DNA of 64,000 nt from Mycobacterium szulgai (GTDB lineage: Bacteria; Actinomycetota; Actinomycetes; Mycobacteriales; Mycobacteriaceae): positions 62,001 to 126,000 of the forward strand of contig NZ_LQPW01000039.1 of the NCBI RefSeq assembly GCF_002116635.1. The letters are read 5' to 3'. Under the pieces are notes generated by a model. The model had not been told where the DNA came from and made no database searches. It saw only the letters and a list, made by a program, of their open reading frames with translations. A program made the translations under genes and the position numbers. This document shows, one piece after another, positions 59,218 through 64,000 of the stretch. Every line of letters starts with the position of its first letter. The first letter of the stretch is position 1.

Positions 59218-60888
59218 CTACAGATTCTGCAACAGCTTTGTGATGCTGAAGAAGCCGGCAAGCCCCGTGCCGTTGTTGAACACCCCGGAGTTGAAGCCAC
59301 TCAGAACTCCAGAAGGATTTCCAAAGATCGGGCCCGAGACGCCGGTATTGAAAAGCCCCGAGCTAAAGCCGTTCAGACCTGAACCGCCGGAGGCGGTGTT
59401 TCCAATGCCTGACATGGCGCCCTGCGCCGCGCCGCCAGTGGCTGAGTTGAAGAAGCCCGACATCTCTACACCGGTGTTGCCAAAGCCCGAGTTATCAGCC
59501 GCGGTGTCGGTGGTGGCGCCGAAACCGGTGTTCACGTTGCCCGAATTCCAGAGGCCCGTGTTTGTGGTCCCCGAGTTGCCAGCGCCGGTGTTTCCATCAC
59601 CGGAGTTGAACCAGCCGGTGTTACCTCCGGTCAAGGTGGCTCCACCCGCGTTTCCTCCGCCGGTATTGAAGCTGCCCGAGTTGCCCCAGCCCGTATCGAG
59701 CGTTCCGGAGTTTCCGAAGCCGAAGTTTCCGATGCCCGTGTTGCCGAACCCGATTGAACCGATGCCCGAGTTCCCGAAGCCAAGGCCATTGGGGTGGCCC
59801 GGCTCGAGGAGGTTGACGCCGGTGCTGAAGGCGCCGTAGTTGCCCTGGCCGGAGTTGAAGAAGCCGATGTTGCCTGCGCCGGAGTTGCCGATGCCGATGT
59901 TGTTGACGCCGGAGTTCAGGCCACCGAAGTTGAATTGGCCGGTTGCGGTGTTGTAGTAGGTGTTGCCCAGGCCCACCAGGTTGTTGCCGGTCAGGCCGAA
60001 GCCGATGTTGTTGTTGCCGGTGTTGCCGCCGCCGATATTGCCGTTGCCGGCGTTGCCGCCGCCCCGGTTGCTGTTACCGGCGTTCCCGAGGCCGATGTTG
60101 CTGTTGCCGTGGTTGCCCATGCCCCAGTTCAGGCCGGGGGCCGAACCGGTGCCGGTGTTTCCGAAGCCGACGTTGCCATTGCCCCTGTTTCCGGCGCCGA
60201 TGTTGCCGTCGCCATGGTTTCCGGCGCCGCCGTTGCTATTGCCGATGTTGCCGCCGCCGACGTTGCCGTCGCCCTTGTTGCCGCTGCCGACGTTGGAGCC
60301 ACCGGTGTTGCCGTTGCCGATGTTGCCGGTGCCGCCCTTGTTGCCGATGCCGATGTTGGGCAGGGCCTGCAGTAGCTGGGCGAAGGGGTTGAGCTGGGCG
60401 GCTGCCGCGGCAGCTCCGGAGTGGTAGCCGAACATCGCGGCCACGTCGGTTGCCCAGAACTCTTCGTAGATGCTTTCAGCGGCCGCGATCGCCGGTGCGT
60501 TGAGCCCGAACCAGTTCGAGCGCACCAGCTGCACGAACGCGTTGCGGTTGGCGGCGATCTCCAGCGGGTGGATGGTGGCCGCCTTGGCGGCCTCGAATGC
60601 GCTGGCTACCGCTTTGGCCTGGGAGGAGGCGCTGATCGCTCGCGTTGCGGCTGCCCGCAGGAACCCCGCGTAGGGGCCGGCGGCGGCCAGCATCGCCTTT
60701 GCGGCTGGTCCCTGCCAGGCCTGGCCGGCCAAGTTGGAGGTCAGCGATCCAAAGGAGTCGGCTGCGGTGCTGAGCTCCTCGGATAGACCGCTCCAGGCCG
60801 CCGAGGCCTCCAGCATCGGGGTAGAGCCGGCACCGATGGACATTTGTAAAGAGATGATCTCCGGCGGAAGCACCGCGAAATTCACCAC
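59218..60888 (-). CDS. PPE-MPTR protein, copy 2
   Basis: 556 aa. The PPE domain starts [24 protein letters not shown] repeats follow, and the end is [11 protein letters not shown]. The first 210 residues are identical to copy 3, and the DNA matches without difference from 60246 to 60887. The start codon is GTG (60886-60888), where copy 3 has ATG. GGAGGTCAACA lies just upstream. A terminator hairpin lies behind it. Confidence 0.9.
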   Translation of the reverse strand: MVNFAVLPPEIISLQMSIGAGSTPMLEASAAWSGLSEELSTAADSFGSLTSNLAGQAWQGPAAKAMLAAAGPYAGFLRAAATRAISASSQAKAVASAFEAAKAATIHPLEIAANRNAFVQLVRSNWFGLNAPAIAAAESIYEEFWATDVAAMFGYHSGAAAAAAQLNPFAQLLQALPNIGIGNKGGTGNIGNGNTGGSNVGSGNKGDGNVGGGNIGNSNGGAGNHGDGNIGAGNRGNGNVGFGNTGTGSAPGLNWGMGNHGNSNIGLGNAGNSNRGGGNAGNGNIGGGNTGNNNIGFGLTGNNLVGLGNTYYNTATGQFNFGGLNSGVNNIGIGNSGAGNIGFFNSGQGNYGAFSTGVNLLEPGHPNGLGFGNSGIGSIGFGNTGIGNFGFGNSGTLDTGWGNSGSFNTGGGNAGGATLTGGNTGWFNSGDGNTGAGNSGTTNTGLWNSGNVNTGFGATTDTAADNSGFGNTGVEMSGFFNSATGGAAQGAMSGIGNTASGGSGLNGFSSGLFNTGVSGPIFGNPSGVLSGFNSGVFNNGTGLAGFFSITKLLQNL

Positions 60889-61020
60889 TGTTGACCTCCG
60901 GTTTGCGCTGACATTTCTGAATCGTCCGAAACGCTACAACGAGGAACCGGCGAATGTTGCTGTTTCGTCGGCATGTCGGATTGGGTTAGATCCGACTAAC
61001 CGGGCAGTTCCGCTGCGGTA

Positions 61021-62700
61021 TTACAGGTTCTGCAGCAGCTGAGTGATGTTGAAGAAACCTGCAGCACCCGTCCCCGAGTTCAATAATCCAGTGTTAAAGC
61101 CGCTCACGAAACCTTTCGGGAGTCCGGCGATCGCCGCCGACACACCGGTGTTAAAGAAGCCCGACATGTTTCCGTTCAAGAGGGAGCCACCGGAGGCCGT
61201 GTTTCCAATGCCCGAGATTAGGCCGTTCGTGGTCAAAATGCCGCCACCGCTGGCTGAATTGTTAAAGCCCGATATCCCTTTCCCGGTATTCCCAAACCCG
61301 GAGTTATCCGCGGCGGTGTCGGTGGTGGCGCCGAAGCCCGTGTTCACATTTCCTGAGTTCCAGAAGCCGGTGTTCGTGTTCCCCGAGTTTCCAATGCCGG
61401 TGTTCACCGTGCCGGAGTTGAACCAGCCCGTGTTGCCACCCTGGAAGAAAGCTCCGCCGGAGTTGCCGCCGCCGGTGTTGAAGCTGCCCGAGTTACCCCA
61501 GCCGGTGTCCAAGGTTCCGGAGTTTCCGAAGCCGAAGTTGCCAAGGCCCGTATTGCCGGCGCCGATGGCCCCTATGCTCGCGTTGCCAAAGCCGACGCTG
61601 TTGGGGTGACCCGGCATCAGGCTGTTGACGCCGGTGCTGAAGGCGCCGTAGTTGCCCTGGCCGGAGTTGAAGAAGCCGATGTTGCCTGCGCCGGAGTTGC
61701 CGATGCCGATGTTGTTGACGCCGGAGTTCAGGCCACCGAAGTTGAATTGCCCGGTTGCGGTGTTGTAGTAGGTGTTGCCCAGGCCCACCAGGTTGTTGCC
61801 GGTCAGGCCGAAGCCGATGTTGTTGTTGCCGGTGTTGCCGCCGCCGATATTGCCGTTGCCGACGTTGCCGCCGCCTCGGTTGCTGTTACCGGCGTTCCCG
61901 AAGCCGATGTTGCTGTTGCCGTTGTTTCCCGCCCCCCAGTTCAGGCCGGGGGCCGAACCGGTGCCGGTGTTTCCCACGCCGACGTTGCCGTTTCCGATGT
62001 TTCCGGCGCCGATGTTGCCGTTGCCGTTGTTTCCGGCGCCGCCGTTGCTATTGCCGGTGTTGCCGCCGCCGACGTTGCCGTCGCCCTTGTTGCCGCTGCC
62101 GACGTTGGAGCCACCGGTGTTGCCGTTGCCGATGTTGCCGGTGCCGCCCTTGTTGCCGATGCCGATGTTGGGCAGGGCCTGCAGTAGCTGGGCGAAGGGG
62201 TTGAGCTGGGCGGCTGCCGCGGCAGCTCCGGAGTGGTAGCCGAACATCGCGGCCACGTCGGTTGCCCAGAACTCTTCGTAGATGCTTTCAGCGGCCGCGA
62301 TCGCCGGTGCGTTGAGCCCGAACCAGTTCGAGCGCACCAGCTGCACGAACGCGTTGCGGTTGGCGGCGATCTCCAGCGGGTGGATGGTGGCCGCCTTGGC
62401 GGCCTCGAATGCGCTGGCTACCGCTTTGGCCTGGGAGGAGGCGCTGATCGCTCGCGTTGCGGCTGCCCGCAGGAACCCCGCGTAGGGGCCGGCGGCGGCC
62501 AGCATCGCCTTTGCGGCTGGTCCCTGCCAGGCCTGGCCGGCCAAGTTGGAGGTCAGCGATCCAAAGGAGTCGGCTGCGGTGCTGAGCTCCTCGGATAGAC
62601 CGCTCCAGGCCGCCGAGGCCTCCAGCATCGGGGTAGAGCCGGCACCGATGGACATTTGTAAAGAGATGATCTCCGGCGGAAGCACCGCGAAATTCACCAT
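61021..62700 (-). CDS. PPE-MPTR protein, copy 3
   Basis: 559 aa from ATG 62700; the frame extends to 62760, but that part is not PPE-like, and GGAGGTCAACA precedes ATG 62700. The PPE domain is identical to copy 2; MPTR repeats begin to differ after the first 210 residues and most in the last third. It ends [11 protein letters not shown]. It is the copy nearest the divergent kstR2 promoter. These proteins are expected to be exported by type VII secretion. Confidence 0.9.
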   Translation of the reverse strand: MVNFAVLPPEIISLQMSIGAGSTPMLEASAAWSGLSEELSTAADSFGSLTSNLAGQAWQGPAAKAMLAAAGPYAGFLRAAATRAISASSQAKAVASAFEAAKAATIHPLEIAANRNAFVQLVRSNWFGLNAPAIAAAESIYEEFWATDVAAMFGYHSGAAAAAAQLNPFAQLLQALPNIGIGNKGGTGNIGNGNTGGSNVGSGNKGDGNVGGGNTGNSNGGAGNNGNGNIGAGNIGNGNVGVGNTGTGSAPGLNWGAGNNGNSNIGFGNAGNSNRGGGNVGNGNIGGGNTGNNNIGFGLTGNNLVGLGNTYYNTATGQFNFGGLNSGVNNIGIGNSGAGNIGFFNSGQGNYGAFSTGVNSLMPGHPNSVGFGNASIGAIGAGNTGLGNFGFGNSGTLDTGWGNSGSFNTGGGNSGGAFFQGGNTGWFNSGTVNTGIGNSGNTNTGFWNSGNVNTGFGATTDTAADNSGFGNTGKGISGFNNSASGGGILTTNGLISGIGNTASGGSLLNGNMSGFFNTGVSAAIAGLPKGFVSGFNTGLLNSGTGAAGFFNITQLLQNL

Positions 62701-62835
62701 TGTTGACCTCCCATGACTCAATCGCCCATGACCGAGCACGCCCTCGACTGACAGGACCATACGGCCCGATTTGACCGAGCATGTGCGTTTTCGCGAAATC
62801 GTGACTGCACATTTTGGCGCTCCGCTGGTTGGCCG

Positions 62836-62858
62836 AGCAAGCGCTTGGTTGATAGTCT
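62836..62858 (+). promoter_or_regulatory. KstR2 operator and -10 element of kstR2
   Basis: AGCAAGCGCTTGGT (62836-62849) is a KstR2 box; TAGTCT (62853-62858) follows after 3 bp and is 6 nt before the GTG start of kstR2, so the transcript is probably leaderless and autorepressed. Confidence 0.85.
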
Positions 62859-62864
62859 GATCGG

Positions 62865-63464
62865 GTGGATCGAGCGACCGGTCAGGCTAACAGCCGCCGA
62901 GACGAGTTATTGGAGCTCGCCGCCATCATGTTTGCCGAACGCGGCCTGCGCGCGACCACCGTGCGCGATATCGCCGACGGCGCCGGCATCTTGTCCGGCA
63001 GCCTCTATCATCACTTCGCTTCCAAAGAGGAAATGGTCGACGAGCTGCTGCGCGGCTTCCTTGATTGGCTCTTTACCCGCTACGAGGAGATCGTCGAAAG
63101 CGAACCCAATCCATTGGAGCGGCTCAAGGGCCTGTTCATGGCGTCGTTCCAGGCGATCGAACACCGCCACGCGCAGGTCGTCATCTACCAGGACGAGGCT
63201 CAGCGGCTGTCGTCGCAGCCTCGCTTCTCCTATCTCGAAGACCGGAACAAGCAGCAGCGAAAAATGTGGGTCGACACACTCAATCAGGGCATCGAGGAAG
63301 GTTATTTCCGTCCCGACCTCGACGTCGACCTGGTTTACCGATTCATTCGTGACACCACGTGGGTGTCGGTGCGCTGGTATCAACCCGGCGGACCGCTCAC
63401 CGCTGAGCAAGTGGGACAGAACTACCTCGCCATCGTCCTTGGCGGAATAACCAAAGAAGAGTGA
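62865..63464 (+). CDS. kstR2: TetR-family repressor KstR2 (HIP regulon)
   Basis: 199 aa. The N-terminal helix-turn-helix (residues about 8-55) includes [22 protein letters not shown]. The C-terminal ligand domain begins near [15 protein letters not shown]. KstR2 represses the C/D-ring genes and is released by HIP-CoA. The start is GTG 62865; the open frame from 62845 is not used. It is divergent from the PPE triplet and 54 bp upstream of fadA6. Confidence 0.94.
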   Translation: MDRATGQANSRRDELLELAAIMFAERGLRATTVRDIADGAGILSGSLYHHFASKEEMVDELLRGFLDWLFTRYEEIVESEPNPLERLKGLFMASFQAIEHRHAQVVIYQDEAQRLSSQPRFSYLEDRNKQQRKMWVDTLNQGIEEGYFRPDLDVDLVYRFIRDTTWVSVRWYQPGGPLTAEQVGQNYLAIVLGGITKEE

Positions 63465-63518
63465 TATGGCCCGTGTCGGCGACGATGCAGGACGAAGTCA
63501 TGAGGAGGAGCGACGCTA

Positions 63519-64000
63519 ATGGCACAGGCGTACGTAATTGACGCTGTACGTACCGCGATCGGCAAGCGCAACGGCGCACTGGCCGGGATCCATCCCGTCG
63601 ACTTGGGCGCCTTGGGCTGGCGTGGACTGCTCGACCGAGTCGACGTCGACCCTGCTGCCGTCGAAGATGTGATCGCCGGTTGTGTCGACGCGATCGGCGG
63701 ACAGGCCGGCAACATCGCACGGCTGTCCTGGCTCGCCGCCGGGTATCCCGAAGAGGTTCCCGGCGTCACCGTGGATCGGCAGTGCGGATCCAGCCAGCAA
63801 GCCATTTCTTTTGGTGCACAAGCGATCTTGGCCGGTACAGCCGACCTCATCGTGGCCGGTGGTGTGCAGAATATGAGCCAGATCCCGATCTCGTCGGCAA
63901 TGACCGTCGGCGAGCAATTCGGATTCACCTCTCCGACGAGCGAATCCAAGCAGTGGCTGCATCGCTACGGGGACCAGGAGATCTCACAGTTCCGCGGCTC
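63519..64000 (+). CDS. fadA6: Thiolase FadA6 (3' end outside window)
   Basis: 160 complete codons are visible from ATG 63519; the frame stays open to the window end. GAGGAGGAG at 63501-63509 is a strong ribosome-binding site. The thiolase N-terminal domain starts AQAYVIDAVRTAIGKRNGAL, and the nucleophile Cys is in VDRQCGSSQQAISF (about residue 91). FadA6 (Rv3556c) performs the thiolytic step of ring C/D degradation. It is codirectional with kstR2. Confidence 0.92.
   Translation, partial: MAQAYVIDAVRTAIGKRNGALAGIHPVDLGALGWRGLLDRVDVDPAAVEDVIAGCVDAIGGQAGNIARLSWLAAGYPEEVPGVTVDRQCGSSQQAISFGAQAILAGTADLIVAGGVQNMSQIPISSAMTVGEQFGFTSPTSESKQWLHRYGDQEISQFRG

Noticed and set aside
59943..60392. Cysteine/arginine-rich 149-aa frame, with a near-identical one at 61755-62204
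   Set aside because: Shadow of the MPTR repeats of PPE copies 2 and 3; the low-complexity CRCC pattern follows from the NxGxGN codons read on the other strand.

Overview
The window comes from a slow-growing Mycobacterium. The evidence is the high GC content, a PE_PGRS gene, several PPE/MPTR genes, and a gene order that matches the M. tuberculosis H37Rv cholesterol-degradation region (Rv3556c to Rv3578) in reverse orientation. The species cannot be fixed from the sequence; the PE_PGRS/MPTR content points to the M. kansasii/M. marinum/M. tuberculosis side of the genus. Locus names cited here are recalled from family knowledge and gene order; no search was run.

Region 1 (1-16.6 kb) is accessory. 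It holds the 3' end of a PPE-SVP gene, a large SARP/NB-ARC regulator, a two-unit PPE-MPTR gene, a PE_PGRS gene, and a UGT-like glycosyltransferase lying between two paralogous class III cyclase/AAA-ATPase regulators. Both cyclases appear to lack the transition-state asparagine.

Region 2 (16.5-25 kb) contains a tightly overlapping operon LamB/YcsF - metallo-beta-lactamase-fold hydrolase - ArsB-like transporter, read toward the second cyclase. It is followed by a membrane protein, the lipoprotein LppH, a Zur-type zinc ABC transporter (znuABC-like) with a palindromic operator, and a LacI-type regulator.

Region 3 (25-34.3 kb) is the KstR-controlled sterol block: kstR, fadE34, a DUF559-like protein preceded by a 65-bp inverted-repeat element, an Rv3572-like secreted protein, kshB, and hsaA-hsaD-hsaC-hsaB. 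KstR-type palindromes lie in the kstR/fadE34 and kshB/hsaA divergent regions.

Region 4 (34.4-48.4 kb) separates hsaB from nat, genes I expect to be nearly adjacent in M. tuberculosis. It carries a secreted protein, a 202-aa unknown, a cholesterol-oxidase-like GMC oxidoreductase, a complete mce operon (yrbEA, yrbEB, mceA-F and an Mce-associated protein), a CYTH-CHAD protein and a coiled-coil membrane protein.

Region 5 (48.6-64 kb) is nat, aspB and the KstR2 regulon for the steroid C/D rings: fadE33, fadE32, fadE31, fadD3, then divergently fadE30 and ipdF, and later kstR2 and the start of fadA6. Three tandem PPE-MPTR genes occupy the place of PPE64; two of them are identical over about 640 bp. 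The KstR2 operators sit just upstream of -10 elements placed for leaderless transcripts.

Together, regions 3 and 5 encode rings A/B opening (KshB, HsaA-D), part of side-chain removal (FadE34) and HIP degradation (FadD3, FadE30-33, IpdF, FadA6). The inserted mce/GMC block is a plausible extra uptake and oxidation module for a sterol or other lipid, but its substrate is unknown. No tRNA, rRNA, CRISPR array, insertion sequence or phage gene was recognised.
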